Assembly: GCF_040195635.1 (NCBI RefSeq)
Contig: NZ_JBEFTX010000005.1
Span: forward strand, 62,001-126,000
Source of the DNA: Thermasporomyces sp040195635
GTDB lineage: Bacteria > Actinomycetota > Actinomycetes > Propionibacteriales > Actinopolymorphaceae
DNA length: 64,000 nucleotides
Direction of reading: 5' to 3'
In this document: positions 63,953-64,000 of the stretch, piece after piece
Layout of the letters: each line of letters starts with the position of its first letter
How positions within the stretch are numbered: the stretch's first letter is position 1
Position numbers and translations under genes: made by a program
Notes under the pieces: generated by a model
The model's database searches: none
What the model was told of the DNA's origin: nothing
What the model saw: the letters and a program-made list of their open reading frames with translations, nothing else

Positions 63953-64000
63953 TCAGCCGCCGATCCCGGTGACCACGACCATCAGCGGCAGAAGCAGGGC
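63953..64000 (-). CDS. 3' end of a gene running in from the right (partial)
   Basis: The minus-strand frame ends ALLLPLMVVVTGIGG with a TGA at 63953-63955. The hydrophobic end suggests a membrane protein, but 15 residues are too few to identify. It is convergent with the AfsR-like gene. Confidence 0.35.
   Translation of the reverse strand, partial: ALLLPLMVVVTGIGG

Overview
The window is GC-rich DNA with tightly packed genes, many GTG starts and 1-4 nt ATGA/GTGA/TGATG stop-start overlaps. It is chromosomal DNA of an actinobacterium. Gene content and order suggest the Propionibacteriales (Kribbella/Actinopolymorpha/Nocardioides-like), but the genus is inferred only from style.

Backbone. Read on the minus strand from right to left, the window follows a housekeeping order long conserved in Actinobacteria: two leucyl-tRNA synthetase genes, comEA-comEC-holA, (rpsT), lepA, hemW, hrcA-dnaJ, a HIT protein, phoH, ybeY, a CorC/HlyC protein, a degenerate cytidine-deaminase-like gene, era and leuA. 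hrcA-dnaJ sits behind a perfect CIRCE operator. rsmE, usually between dnaJ and the HIT gene, is absent from that position.

Insertions. Two blocks interrupt the backbone. (1) About 6.7-13.8 kb: an SDR dehydrogenase, a MacB-like export operon (lipoprotein, membrane-fusion protein, ATPase, permease) and a divergent OmpR/histidine-kinase pair that probably controls it. (2) About 27.2-47.0 kb, between lepA and rpsT: two paralogous phosphotransferases, a class III-like lanthionine synthetase with a degenerate kinase loop, a large LuxR-family ATPase regulator coupled to a small basic ORF, a 2.2-kaa secreted RHS protein with a Hint domain and C-terminal toxin followed by an ATGA-coupled candidate immunity gene, and a four-gene double ABC exporter. 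Smaller additions are fadD, a metallo-beta-lactamase-fold hydrolase with a DUF3097 protein, a third phosphotransferase and a PNPOx-like flavoprotein.

Leucine theme. The most unusual part is 54.9-60.3 kb. Two LeuRS genes of different lineages lie in tandem. The downstream copy keeps both synthetic signature motifs but lacks the whole CP1 editing domain. Each copy is preceded by its own 11-residue leucine-rich leader peptide and a shared RNA block; the upstream copy also has an intrinsic terminator. leuA, at the other end of the window, has a comparable leader peptide. This suggests that leucine synthesis and leucine charging are controlled by the same logic.

The right end holds an AfsR/SARP-type regulator (BTAD, NB-ARC, TPR) next to a frameshifted histidine-kinase remnant. 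Several intergenic palindromes and in-frame tandem repeats are listed separately.
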